NCBI GenBank assembly: GCA_026874595.1
Contig: CM049318.1
Span: 25,260,956-25,324,955, forward strand
Direction of reading: 5' to 3'
Source: Sipunculus nudus
Taxonomy: Eukaryota; Annelida; Sipuncula; Golfingiida; Sipunculidae
DNA: 64,000 nucleotides
The notes under the pieces are model-generated. The model did no database searches. It saw nothing but the letters and a program-made list of their open reading frames with translations, and was not told the DNA's origin. Numbering within the stretch: the stretch's first letter is position 1; each line of letters starts with the position of its first letter. Of this stretch, positions 11,973 to 23,212 are shown one piece after another. Made by a program: the position numbers and the translations under genes.

Positions 11973-13190
11973 CAGTGGAACCCCGCCTTGCGACCACCCC
12001 ACAATTGCGACCACCCCACAATTACGACCATTTTGCTTGGTCCCGAATTTTTTTTAGTTCATTTATGTTTAAAAATGACTCAAAATTACGACCACCCCTG
12101 AATTCAGAATTACGACCAGATTTCCTGGCCCCAGCGCTAATGCGACCCCGCTAATGCGACCACCGCCGAGAAGTACTGAAACAACATTTGTCACGAGCCG
12201 ATGGCTGCGTCTTGTCACAAGCGCCTTAACGAAAGATCAAAGCGGGTAACAAGGTTTCTTAACCCGAGTGTGAATCTGGTCCCGCATATCTTCCCGACTC
12301 GGTGTCTTCGCTGAGACTCGTTGAGGTGTAGGTTATAAATCAAAGAGGGTAACCATCGGCCAGATTACTCAATGAGCCGGTCTGACCTGGGGTCAGATGC
12401 TAATTGCCCCTCAGTGATCACCTATATTACAGCTACCCTAAGTGTGGGGTTGCGGGCTTAATATTTCAACTCATCACATATTGTTCGATCCTCACTGGTA
12501 AAATTAACGACCTGGTTAATCCTAAATGTGTTCATACCTTTCTGACACTGAGTATTGAGCAGTCAGTAAAATGTATAAATAAAGCTTGCATGGGGGGGGG
12601 GGGGGGGAAATCCCCCACATTAACTTGCCTTTTCTGATAGATCGTTGTCAGTTTATTTCTCTACTGGTTAAGTTTGCATTTAAATTGCTCGCTGTTAGGC
12701 AACCATGCCTCTGAAAGAGCTCTACTTGAAGGATAAAGTGGCGTTAATCAAGGCGGCAACACCACGCGCAGTCAGCACCAAATGGCTCAGCAGTCGGGAA
12801 AACTCAAGTGCACGCAATATATGCTCAAGCGGAAGGCTAAATGACAGCCACGTATTATGTTCAATATGCATTCAATAGGTTGTAATCGTATTGCCTTAGT
12901 GTTATTATTTGTTAATCATCAGTCACTAAGTATGTGTACATGTATATTAATTTTTATCATGAACAAATATGTTCAGGTACACACAAAAAACATTCATAAT
13001 AAGGGTCATCCGTAAAGTAAAATATTTTGTTATAATTCACATTAAAGATATGCAATAGATAAACTCTGATACAGATTAAATATCAGCGTGTTATATGCGA
13101 CCACGGTGCGAGTTTCACAAATACGACCACCCCCAAATTACGACCACTTTGCTCAGTCCCTAGGATGGTCGTAATTGTGGGGTTCCACTG
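11973..13190. mobile_element. Pogo/Tigger-like DNA transposon, non-autonomous, TA target duplication
   Basis: The ends are inverted: CAGTGGAACCCCGCC at the left and, reverse-complemented, CAGTGGAACCCCACAATTACG at the right. Sub-terminal repeats of ACAATTACGACCA type are present at both ends. TA flanks both sides (11971-11972, 13191-13192), as in Tc1/mariner-pogo elements. At 1218 bp it is too short for a complete transposase. It lies exactly inside the right-hand target duplication of the LINE fragment, so it inserted later. Confidence 0.85.
12705..12878 (+). pseudogene. Possible remnant of pogo transposase N-terminus
   Basis: A 57-codon frame begins MPLKELYLKDKVALIKA and contains STKWLSS. 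The LxLKDKVxxIK pattern resembles the first helix of CENP-B/pogo helix-turn-helix domains, and the position inside pogo-type ends supports this. The remainder shows no family resemblance and ends at a stop. It could be a chance match. Confidence 0.4.
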
Positions 13191-13812
13191 TATATCGACG
13201 ATTTATTGGTTGTTCTTTTTTAATCGATCAAACGTGTTTTCGTAACAAACAGTGCTTAATTTCAAGCTTTAGCATCGGTTATAATGTGGCCACAATGCCG
13301 TGGTTATGAAACTGACCTGACTGTAGATATGTGTGTTATTTGGCAAATAAAAGGTTGGGTTTCAGGCATTTCGTTTTGAGATATCAGTGCGGATTTTATA
13401 TCACCTTTTTATTATATATTTTCGATTAAAATAACCATATGCTCAGATAACAGCAGGATAAAAAAGAATTGTTCTGCTAAACAGGTAAAAAGCGTACAAA
13501 TACTTAACGATTTTCCTCTTATTATTTTATTATTATTATTTTATTATTTTATTCCTCGAAAGAAAGAAATCGGAAAGTTTCTACTGGATATGAGAATATT
13601 TTTTAATGCAAGGGCACAGATGAGAAACCAACCTTACTTCCCTTAGTGTTAGTACGGATGCATGAAGAGTGTATATTGTTTCTTTATCTTAAGATGATAC
13701 AAAAGTAGCATGCAATGATCGATTAGTAACCAATCATTGGTTATTTTTTTTCAGTCAACCATCTAGCTTAATATAAAAAAAAAATTCTAGCACTATGCCT
13801 TCGTTATCTCAG

Positions 13813-14060
13813 GTTCAACGTGCCTTTATGATATCAACCTGTTGGTGGACTTCACAGCGTCCTTGACAACAGAGCAGTTTTTGTACATCCAGGAGTTCCT
13901 TATCCGTTTTGTGACTTTTGCCAAAAGTAAACATATCGAGACAGTTATCACCTTGGTTACCGTGTACCAAGAGATCGAGGTCGTCATCAACTTCGACACC
14001 TGTAACGGTAACACCGACGTCCCCTGTATGCTGGAACTCATCCGAAAGCTGCCACTTCCA
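13813..14060 (+). CDS. vWA module C, first part
   Basis: Acceptor atctcag (phase 1), donor cca|gtaagt (phase 0). It reads STCLYDINLLVDFTASL, so the exon starts about ten codons before the first candidate start codon in this frame. The first MIDAS loop is DFTAS, with Thr in place of the middle Ser. A Cys pair (DTCNGNTDVPC) occupies the same place as in module B. The exon ends with LIRKLPLP just before loop 2. Confidence 0.85.
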
Positions 14061-14204
14061 GTAAGTCCTGCTGCAAACGTTTAACCGATATATGGATTGT
14101 ATTGTATGTATATATGTATATTTAATTGTAACATACCTTGCTTAAACTCTTTCATTTGAAATTTGCAAAATAGGCAAGTAATCAAAGGGCAGATTTGGGG
14201 GAGG

Positions 14205-14815
14205 GGGCTACTTGCGGGCTAAAAAAGACTGGAAATAGTTCAAAACACGGATAATTCAAAGAGGCCTGAACTAAACCAGATTATACCTTAGACCCTACAA
14301 TTTCAAAGTTTCTTCCGCATGGAAGTGGATATAATCCCCAAATGATGCTTTTTTTTCTTTTTTACTTAAACTCGGCCATAAACAGAATTGAATTTTTTCG
14401 ACTTCATCATTGGAAAAGACCACATACTTGCGGTCTGTAAAGGACTGGGAAATACTAGTAGTTCAAAACACGAGTAATGCAAAGACGCCTGATCTAACCT
14501 ATATAACACCATTAGACCCTAAAATTTCTCAGTTTCTTCCGTATGAAAAAGAATAAAATCCCCAAAGGTTTTTTTTTTCTTTTTCACTTAAACTCGGCCA
14601 TAAACTAAATTGAACTTTTTCGACGTCATCACTGGAAAAGACAAAATACCTGCTGCCTGTAAAGGACTGGGAAATACTAGTAGTTTAAAACACGAATAAT
14701 GCAAAGACGCCGGAACTAATCCATATAACACCATTAGTCCTTATAATTTCAAAGTTTCTTGGGCATATAAAAGGATAAAATCCCTAAATTATGCTATTTT
14801 TTTTCTTTTACACAC
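14205..14815 (+). repeat. Tandem repeat, about 222-bp unit, 2.7 copies
   Basis: The landmark aaaacacg(g/a) followed by taat.caaag occurs at 14242, 14465 and 14687, giving a period of 222-223. Each unit also has actcggccataaac and a long T run. Confidence 0.85.
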
Positions 14816-14847
14816 CAAGGTTCCGCATGTGCAGATATTTTTTTATA

Positions 14848-14980
14848 CCAGGACATAAGAATGACTGGGAGCGTGTAATACTGCCCTGTCAAGTAGTCCG
14901 AAACCGGAATGAAACATATACTTGGTTAAGCTTGAATTATAAAAAAAGTTAGAGCCGGTTACCTCAAACAAAAAAAAACA
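14848..14980 (+). mobile_element. SINE 3' tail (truncated copy)
   Basis: Matches the 3' half of the full SINE at 44145-44561: tactgccctg, agtccgaaaccggaa, then a ccggttacctc(c)a-type end followed by an A run. The tRNA-like head is missing. Confidence 0.75.
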
Positions 14981-15145
14981 ATGTGAACGTCAGGGAACCA
15001 TCATAGCCAGAACAAGAGTTTACATGACAGATATCAGGACAATGTTTTATAGTTTTAGAATGTTAAGCTTTACACAAAGGAGTATAGCGGCTGTATCCGT
15101 AAGACGAGACTATAATATTCATCACGTCAGCGTTTTATATTTTAG

Positions 15146-15314
15146 CAAGGGAATCCAGACCTGATGAAAGCGTTTGACGTGGTAGTAAAAGAGGTGTTTG
15201 CACGTCCGGAGAACAACCCTCAGTATAGAGACGTTACTCTGCTGATAACTGACGGATTCATTCTACCATTCAACCCCCGGCTCTTCCAGGTGGCAGAGGA
15301 AGTCAGAGAATCAG
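15146..15314 (+). CDS. vWA module C, middle part
   Basis: Acceptor ttttag (phase 0), donor tcag|gttagt (phase 1). It encodes QGNPDLMKAFDVVVKEVF, then VTLLITDGFILPF. Loop 3 Asp is kept, but the loop-2 MIDAS Thr position aligns with Pro in NPDLMKAF. Module C therefore retains only part of the metal site. Confidence 0.85.
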
Positions 15315-16809
15315 GTTAGTAAGACGTTTAGTACTGTTTGACTCCGCTAGGAGAGCCTCCGTTCATCCGTGTGTGCGTGTGCTGTATACAATATAACTCA
15401 AGCAAATAGAAACGGAACGTCATGAAATTTTCAGGGCATATCGGGAGTGCATGGGCCAAGTGGGGATTAGATATGGTTTGGAGCCGGCACATTATCCGGA
15501 TTAAGGAATATTCACAAATGTTTACCAATCCGAGCAGAGTCCTGATGCGGCTTACTTTAATCCTTTCGTGCCGTACAACAAACCAGATCGGCTGTACCCC
15601 CTAATATGGTGTACTACGCATGCAAACGGGTGATATAAATTATTCTTTGGTTCGTTTCCTTTAAAGCCAGCTGTTCACCAACATTTTCTGTAGAATTTAC
15701 GTGATTTCTGGCTTAGTCTGCATACATATTGATGGACTCTAGGCGATTCCTGTTGAGAAAGGTTTGTATAATTCTTCTGTAACGGATATATGAGATCTAC
15801 AGGCCGTTCGTAAACACGGTAGATGCGCCAATGATGACGTACAGGATTAAAATTAAACTGAAGGTGGTTGATTGTATATATTAAGCAATTGAAAGGTCAC
15901 AAGTTGCAAAACGTCCTTTGTAACTCTGGTTCATGTATTTTCCCGTTAGATGTCCTTGTTGAAAATATTTGGATTATTTTGGTCGGGCCCCACGTGTTGA
16001 AGATATGTGATTTATGGATATGATTAAAATGAACAGCCTGTGTATGGTGGGGGTTAACGTTTTCTATTTTATTTTATAAAAAAGGTTCAACGGATATCTT
16101 AAGTTAATATACGTCAGATATCAGAATTGGCTCCTTTGGGAAAATGACGTAGTAGTGAAGGTAAGCCGGACGAAGACCAGTCGATGCGTATAACCAATGA
16201 ACTTATGTTTGAACTCGCACAACAGAACGCATTCACGCACTCGCACGTTTTGTAGAATGATGATACAGTTGGTATTTCACTCAAACAATTGATGTTTGCC
16301 ACTGACGGGAGGACCCGGAATGAGGACATACATGATCAATGATTATTTCACAATACAAATCCTCATGTTTTAAAATTAAATGTAATTTCTTTAACAACTC
16401 GTAGCAGCTCGTGGGGAGCTAACCGCGCGTGTTTGGGTATACGTGTCAATGTTATTAAGAGTACCAAAGGCAACATAAGGGCATATATATATATATCTTA
16501 ACAATAATGAACAGAACGATAATTCATGTTGCAAAGGGAAAATACGGGTAAATATATTTTATAAAATATGCTGAATCAAAATGTATGATATTACGGGTTT
16601 AATAGGAAGCAAAATAATAATTTTCTGTATTTTTTTGTATATTTTATGCATATAAGTATTATTTCTTAACTGAGAATTATATCAATAATATAACCAAGTA
16701 TCATATTCTAGCTAGTGGAAAATTATAAAACAAAATGTGTACCAGTAAAATGTCCTGTATGCTTAATGTTTTGATATTGACAAATATATTCAAAGATATT
16801 TGAATACAG
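15315..16809 (+). other. Intron, no recognised element
   Basis: A 1.5-kb intron within module C. Apart from a short TA run near 16484, I see no repeat or coding signal. Confidence 0.6.
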
Positions 16810-16974
16810 GTATCAAGGTCATGGGAATAGGATTGGGCGAAGAGGTGAACCTGGCCATATTGAGAGCGATGACGTCAGAACCTAAGGACAAAAATGCAAT
16901 GAGTTTCATGTTTGATGTCCTGGCGAGCAATGCGGAAGCCATGGTCCATAAAGTCTGCTCGATTGAGGAATCCG
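16810..16974 (+). CDS. vWA module C, last part
   Basis: Acceptor gaatacag (phase 1), donor tccg|gtgaga (phase 1). It encodes IKVMGIGLGEEVNLAILRAM, ending near MVHKVCSIEES, with the closing Cys of the vWA. It corresponds to the TIFPIGV... end of module A. Confidence 0.86.
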
Positions 16975-17679
16975 GTGAGATAATCTAAGTAATGCATAGA
17001 TCATGGTCTGCAAACTGATTGAGTCATACACGGTAAATTTAGGCATGTAGAACCATCGTTCACATGGGCTGATCAAGGATTTAGGAAAATTTAGGACATG
17101 ACCACATATCCAGTACACCATAAAAATATCCAAAACAAGACTATTAGACAACATGACGCTCATCAGGCAAATGTGTCGAAACTCGTTGAAGAACTATCTG
17201 ACTCTGTTTATGCTTGTTATGTCGATTTAACAAGGATATTCCCGAGTCTCTCTCTCACCCCTTTCACATCACATATGAAGCTGTCTGGCATATCCCTGGT
17301 CGATAACACGTCGCCAAGGTACCTTTGAAAGTTTTTTTTTTAAAGGGAAGGGGTGCAAGCTAGAAAGACTGATGAGAAAACCGAAAAAAATTCTCAGGTC
17401 CAGAAAAGGGGTAGTCTATACAGGAAAAAAGAGATAAACCCCTTATCCCTTTGGATCCGCTACTGTGGGATAAGATGAATTGGGACAAATATTATTTAAA
17501 AATCTCAGTGTACAAGTGATCATATTATTATGAATCGTTTATTGATTACATATCACACAAAAAACTAATACCACGGACATATCTCCACAGTGTAGAAGGA
17601 TATTTAATACACTCAATTTAATATATGCATGTATGCACACATGCTTTATTTTTATTTAACTATATACTTTGTCCCACAG
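16975..17679 (+). other. Intron, mostly unrecognised
   Basis: Contains a stretch (17330-17465) with gggaaggggtgcaa and ggatccgct words, resembling the short elements linked to poly-C runs elsewhere in the window. Otherwise nothing is recognised. Confidence 0.5.
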
Positions 17680-17866
17680 AGTGCAGAACGCCTGGTGACA
17701 TCATCTTCGTCTTGGACTCCTCTGGATCTATAGGACCTCAGAAGTTTGAGATGGGGAAGGAATTTATTATTAACCTCATTAATATGTTTCCGGTAGAGAA
17801 AAGCGGGATACAGATCGGGGTCATACAGTTCTCAAGTACCAGCGAGCTGATATTTAATTTGAACAA
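17680..17866 (+). CDS. vWA module D, first part
   Basis: Acceptor tcccacag (phase 1), donor caa|gtaagt (phase 2). It encodes ECRTPGDIIFVLDSSGSIG with a canonical DSSGS first MIDAS loop, and ends SELIFNLNK. Module D is the first module in the window with a complete metal site. Confidence 0.92.
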
Positions 17867-18070
17867 GTAAGTCCAAAATTTTAAGCAAGTGTATATACCT
17901 TTAATTTAGATTATTGTAATTTTACTAGCATTTGCAGCACGTAAAGCGATTCTAAAAAATATACGTCTTGTGCAGATGCTTTCACGGCTGTCGATCCCAT
18001 AACCGACCGGAGCCTGTGTATGCGGTCTAAAAATCAAGAAAAAAAATAGGATGATTTATCCATAGGCTGA

Positions 18071-19957
18071 TAGTTTTTTTTATCTCAGCTGACTGAAAGT
18101 CATCTGAGCTGTATCGATAATCCTTCGTCCGTCGTCCGTCCGGTCGTCCGGCCGTCCGTCGGTTAACAGGGCACAAATCGTAACCGCTAGACCTGGAATC
18201 TTTTAACTTAATTTTCAGGAAGACCCATGTAAACTCTCCTTGGAAACCTGAAATTAAGTCTCTATTACCCATATTCTCCGAGCTATTGGTCTCCTAAGAA
18301 CTCCCAAGAATAATCAAAAATTTGAAACAAAAGCTCAAGTATCTGAATAACTACTGCATTGATCACCATGATTCTTTGCATGAACATTGATCATGGAGTG
18401 TTCCATCAGTTCCTATAACCTGTTGTCGCCACCTGTATTTTTCCAATTTTTACGATTTTTTTTCTCTATTTTTGAGACCTTCAAAGAAGCTTTTATCTGT
18501 TAACAGGGCACAAATCGTAACCGCTCGACCTGGGCTCTCTTAACTTTACATCAAGGGAGGTCCATTAAAAGTCATTGTTGAAACCTGAAATTAGGTCTCT
18601 GTTACCCATATTCTTTGAGCTAAGGGTCTCGTAAGTACCCCCCAGAATAATGAAAATTTGACACAAAAGCCCAATTATCTGAATAACTACTGCATTGATT
18701 ACCATGATTCTTTGCATAAATATTGATCATGGAGTGTTTCTTCAGTTCTTTTAACCTGGTGGCGCCACCTGTATTTTCCCCATTTTTTACGAATTCTGAT
18801 ATCTGTTTATGCGACCTTCTAATTAAGCCTCATCTTTTAACAGGGCACAAATCGTAACCACTGGACCTGGGCTCTTCTAACTTTATATCAAGGGAGGGCC
18901 ATTGAAAGTCTCTGTTAAAACCTGAAATTAGGTCTCTGTTACCCATATTCCTCGAGCTATGGGTCTCGTAAGTACATCCGAGGATAATAAAAAAAGAGTT
19001 GATTCAAAAGCTCAATTATCTGAATAGCGATTGCATTGATCACCAGGATTCTTTGCATGAATATTGATCATGGAGTGTTTCATCAGTTCCTGTAACCTGT
19101 TGGCGCCACCTGTATTTTTTCCAATTTTTATAATTTTTTTCTCTGTTTATGAGACCTTCAAAGAAGCTGTCATCTGTTAACAGGGCACAAATCGTAACCG
19201 CTGGACCTGGGCTCTCTTAACTTTACATCAAGGGAGGTCCATTAAAAGTCTTAATTGAAACCTGAAATTAGGTCTCTGTTACCCATATTCTTTGAGCTAT
19301 GGGTCTCCTAATTACCCCACAGAATAATAAAAATTAGATAAAAAAGCTCAAGTTTCTGAATAACTACTTCATTGATTACCATGTTTCTTTGCATGAATAT
19401 TGATAACGGAATGTTCCATCAGTTCCTGTAACCTGTAATTTTACGATTTTTTTTCTCTGTTTTTTTGAGACCTTCAAATTAAGCCTCATCTTGTAACAAA
19501 TCGTATCACTTTAACCTAGAATCTTCAAACTTGACATCAAGGGTGGTCCATGAAAAGTCTTCTTGGAAATCTGAAATAAGGTCTCTGTTACTCTTATCCT
19601 CCGAGCTGTTCAGCTCATAATCCCCCCTCCCCCCGAATAATCAAAAATGTGATACAAAACTCCATTTTTTAATAACTAATGCATTGATAGCCATGATTCT
19701 TTGGATATATATATATATATATATATTGATCATCAGTTCCTGCAGACTACCTGTATTTTTTTCAAGTTTTCTTTTTCTATTTATGAGATCTTCGAATGAA
19801 GTGGTCATCTGTTGAAAAGCCCACTGAAACCCATTTCTAAGGACTCTTCACAAAATTCATGATTTTTTTTTGCACTCTGGCTGTCATTTTGCTCCTCGTT
19901 CAACATACCTTGAATTCAGCTGAGCGTCATGGCCCATGGGCCACTAGTTTTTTTTTC
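18071..19957 (+). mobile_element. Dispersed element with tandem core of about 337-bp units
   Basis: The lead sequence CTCAGCTGACTGAAAGTCAT followed by GTCCGTCC repeats is succeeded by four to six copies of a core beginning ttaacagggcacaaatcgta at 18163, 18500, 18837 and 19177, with degenerate copies near 19493 and 19810. Spacing is 337, 337, 340 and 316. The end reads CAGCTGAGCGTCATGGCCCATGGGCC. TAGTTTTTTTT flanks both sides (18071-18081, 19945-19955) and may be a target duplication. A central tandem core within conserved ends recalls bivalve 'pearl' and related Helitron-like elements; that assignment is inference. Confidence 0.75.
19705..19726. repeat. (TA)n inside one core unit
   Basis: A short TA run that interrupts the last degraded core unit of the surrounding element. 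Confidence 0.9.
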
Positions 19958-20279
19958 TTCAGAATGTTGCTGTGATAGTATACACAGCCATTATAGCGCA
20001 CTTTTCGATATGACTAGTGCCACAACTTGTGTAAATCAGAATGATATGTATTTACAGCTGATCATTATTAACGGATAGCATTATTCCTTTCTGCACATTA
20101 CTGCCTTACCAACTGTCCAATCAATTGTCCTTAACACAAAATGTAATAATAGTACATACTAGTAAGGACGGACAACTCCTGATGATACCATTTCTTTACC
20201 GTTTCCTTTATTTTTATATTCATTTTATATTTATTATTATATATTATTTATATATTATATATTTCTGTCATATCTGTAG

Positions 20280-20560
20280 ATTTAAGACAAAAGCTGAGAT
20301 GATTGATGCCGTCAGAGCTATCAAGTACATGGGCACACGAACCAATACGCCGTCCGCCTTACGGTACGTCCGCCAGACCATGCTGACCACCTATTACGGT
20401 GACCGACCTAATAGTCCCAACGTGGTGATTGTGATCACTGACGGTGGCTCTAACGAGGAGTGGCAGGAGGATACCATCACCGAGGCCGTCAGGCTCCACG
20501 AGAAGGCGACCACCTTCGTGGTCCAGGTGGGAAAATGGGTCAATGAGTACGAACTCAAAG
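20280..20560 (+). CDS. vWA module D, middle part
   Basis: Acceptor tctgtag (phase 2), donor aaag|gtaaac (phase 1). It encodes FKTKAEMIDAVRAIKYMGT, RTNTPSALRYVRQTML and NVVIVITDGGS. Loop-2 Thr and loop-3 Asp are both present, completing a canonical MIDAS. It continues into TTFVVQVGKWVNEYELK. Confidence 0.92.
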
Positions 20561-21551
20561 GTAAACGAGGATTTTAGAAACATTTTCTTTCTCCTTAATA
20601 GGGACTTGCATGAAAATTGCACCCCCCCCCCCCCCCCCCACTTCTCTCTCTCTCACTCTCTCTCTCTCTGGTAAAATTCTATACGCTGGATAGGATATAA
20701 TATTTAATTACTCAAAGAACAAGCTCAAATTGAAGTTAATGTCAACAAATGAATAGTAGTCCTTTCCTGCTTAGATTTATTTAAGATCTAGGACACATTC
20801 GGAAGTTTTAAATATAATAATATAGGTAATATCTCGCTAAGAGTAATATTATCTTTACCAGTTACTAGAGAGTTGGCTTGCTTTAGTTTAATGAAAATAT
20901 TTAGAACTGAACTAAAAACATGTAATGGCTTTGACCTATGAAGTTCAAGATAATTGACGGCCCAATTAAGTGGGCCTAGATGGCCCACAAGTAAGAAAGG
21001 GTTAAAGTAGAAATTGCCTACTGCATGTATATGCAATAAACGGATTTACTTGCATCTTGTTGATTGCCTTCCCTAATATTGCTCTGTCAAAGGGTCAAGA
21101 AATATCGTTATTGTGTTATATGTAAATCGCTGCATTGTATTTCAATGTACTGTGTCTAGGCCATGGGAAAACACCCGCTTCATGAATATGCTTTATTAAC
21201 TGTAGTCTCTACCCGGGACCACCTTATGTCCCTTCAATGTGAAATAATACTGAAACATTTGATAATTATATAATTTTATATATCATCACCATTTTAAATA
21301 TATATCAAGAAATATTCATTCGATAACTTGCATATCTGGTTATCTACGCTTAACGGATATATGAAATGCAACTGTGATTGTGATTTTGCAGCGCCATCAG
21401 CATAAAGTGTTGATTAACTGGGAACCATATACATTTCAGTATCTGTCTACATTATTGTCAAATATTGTTAGCATGATTTATCAGGTGATCATGAAGGTCC
21501 AGCAATGTCAATGAATTCATCCCTCATGTGGTGGCCTCTTACTTTTTCCAG
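20561..21551 (+). other. Intron, simple repeats only
   Basis: An 18-base C run (20622-20639) is followed by a CT-rich stretch to 20670. The rest is unrecognised. Confidence 0.6.
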
Positions 21552-21650
21552 CAATTGCCAGCCACCCGTACTCTAAACACAGACTCGAAGTGGAGGATTA
21601 TGACAAATTGAACACCATCGTGTTCGATATTGTGGACCTTGCCTGTCACA
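21552..21650 (+). CDS. vWA module D, last part
   Basis: Acceptor tttttccag (phase 1), donor caca|gtgggt (phase 1). It encodes IASHPYSKHRLEVEDYDKLN and ends DIVDLACH. Together with the preceding exon this gives the usual ELKxIAS closing helix of vWA domains. Confidence 0.88.
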
Positions 21651-22635
21651 GTGGGTATATCAAGCATGCCAGTTCACTTTTTTTAAAGATTTACCGAATG
21701 CGATACAGATTTCTCTTTCTTTTCTTGGAGCTCTTAAAATTAAACTTTACACTTCTTAAAAAGTTACATTACCATACACTGTTACACGGGCCAGTTAGCA
21801 CGAAATTGAGAGAGGTTGTCTCTGTGTATGCAATTTTCTAGGATTTACTAAAATAATGATGTGAAATTAAACCGTATAAAGAGCTTACCTGTGCATTTCA
21901 CGGCCAAAAGAGAGTCATGTTACTAGGATTAAACTGTATATACTTTAAATAAATCATCACTGAGTAATATGCATTGTTGAATATATTTTGGATATGCTGG
22001 TTTTTTGCTGAACAAATCTCAAAAGGTTCCATTTTCACATTTTAAATGAAGAAAATATAAAATTATTCTTGTAAATTTGAGAGCTGAATTGTGTTTCATT
22101 TAATAATTGATTAGAGTAGAACCCGTGAAATAAGACCGCCACTGGGACTGCCGAAAAATGTTCTTTCTTCGCAGTTGCTCAGTTATAACCAATGTGAATG
22201 CTTTCGGTTCACCCATGAGTGGTCTTAAAAGAGAGGTGGTCTTCCATACAGGTTCAACTGTATATTGTGTTTATATCGCATTTTTATGTAATAGACAATT
22301 TTTTTATTAATTATGTTATGTTTATTTTCTCAATTTTATTGCTCTTATTTCTACTTAATAAATACTTTTGCTATTTATTTTATTTAACCCCGTAATAAAA
22401 TGCTCTGTTTCAATAAAACCTTCGTTGGCAAATATTGGTTAGAGCAATATAAACCCAACGGTTTCATTCCGTGTAAGCGGGTTCCATATGGACACGTTTG
22501 ATGTCTACCATTCGAGTTGGACGGATCCCAGTCTGCTCAGACCCAGTCGGACGGGTTCCAGTAAGACGCTTTTACAGTTATATATTCACCCGTCCAACTG
22601 ACACAAAATCATACCAAGGTATGTATGCATTACAG
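21651..22635 (+). other. Intron with one MITE
   Basis: Carries the TA-flanked element at 22114-22260. The remainder, including a GGTTCCA/GGACGG-rich stretch at 22470-22600, is unrecognised. Confidence 0.55.
22114..22260. mobile_element. Short pogo-like MITE
   Basis: The right end, reverse-complemented, reads CAGTTGAACCTGTATGGAAG and aligns loosely with the left end GAGTAGAACCCGTGAAATAAG. TA flanks both sides. Related sequences, in the other orientation, occur near 37444-37565 and 62270-62410 (CCGAAA, CAGTCCCA, GACCAC words). Confidence 0.6.
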
Positions 22636-22749
22636 ACACAGACCCGTGTAGTGGAGTTGTATGTCAGAATGGTGGCACGCCGGTGGACACATGGAGGGGA
22701 TGTCTGTGTGTCTGTCCGGAAGGATACAGCGGGGTGGACTGCTCTGATG
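22636..22749 (+). CDS. EGF-like module 1
   Basis: Acceptor cattacag, donor gatg|gtaagc, both phase 1. It encodes TDPCSGVVCQNGGTP followed by GCLCVCPEGYSGVDC. Six Cys are present, but the third is displaced: the usual NGGTC reads NGGTP and a Cys appears seven residues later as RGCLC. The C-terminal CPEGYSGVDC half is canonical. It lacks the DxNEC calcium-binding lead. Confidence 0.9.
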
Positions 22750-23212
22750 GTAAGCTCTAATTACATTCATGGTCGTTTTATTATGACAGATGGCTATGTA
22801 TCAGCATAGTAAAAATCAGACTGATTAATGGTTGCTCTTATTTATACATTCTTTAACCATTAGTTATAAATAATTTATCAGAAACGTTATGTATAGAAAT
22901 AATACATTTATAAATAGGCAAATTAAATATATGATTATATACATCAAAATTTATATGTCTTTGTTTGGATCTGCAAAATTGCGTTCTGTTTTATTTTAAT
23001 CGTATTTATATCATTTGTACTAAATTATTACCACGATTATCAGAATTTGAAAATATTTATAAATCATTTTCTATTTCAAGTTAAGTTAAAAATAATTACA
23101 AATAAGGTTCCATTATAGCATTTTTATTACAAAAATCTATATTTAATTATGAAATGCTGAAATTTATTTATTTTTTTAAATTTAAAACGCTTGTTTTTTT
23201 TCTATAGAATCT
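22750..23212 (+). other. Intron left of the LINE insertion
   Basis: Very A/T-rich sequence with no recognised element, ending at the LINE target site. Confidence 0.6.

Larger units (their letters stand above)
5688..13812 (+). other. 8.1-kb intron between modules B and C
   Basis: The intron is filled with repeats: inverted arms at 6275-7042 and 9225-9930, an element end at 7043-7247, (TA)n at 7362-7413, a minisatellite at 8890-9175, and a LINE fragment plus pogo-like element at 11365-13196. The stretches 5700-6270, 7420-8560 and 10160-10950 show nothing recognisable beyond A/T-rich sequence. Confidence 0.6.
14061..15145 (+). other. Intron with 222-bp tandem repeat and SINE tail
   Basis: Intron within module C, carrying the repeats described at 14205-14815 and 14848-14980. 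Confidence 0.7.

Noticed and set aside
18163-19820. CRISPR-like array
   Set aside because: The units are about 337 bp and contiguous, with no short repeat plus unique spacer structure, and the genome is eukaryotic.
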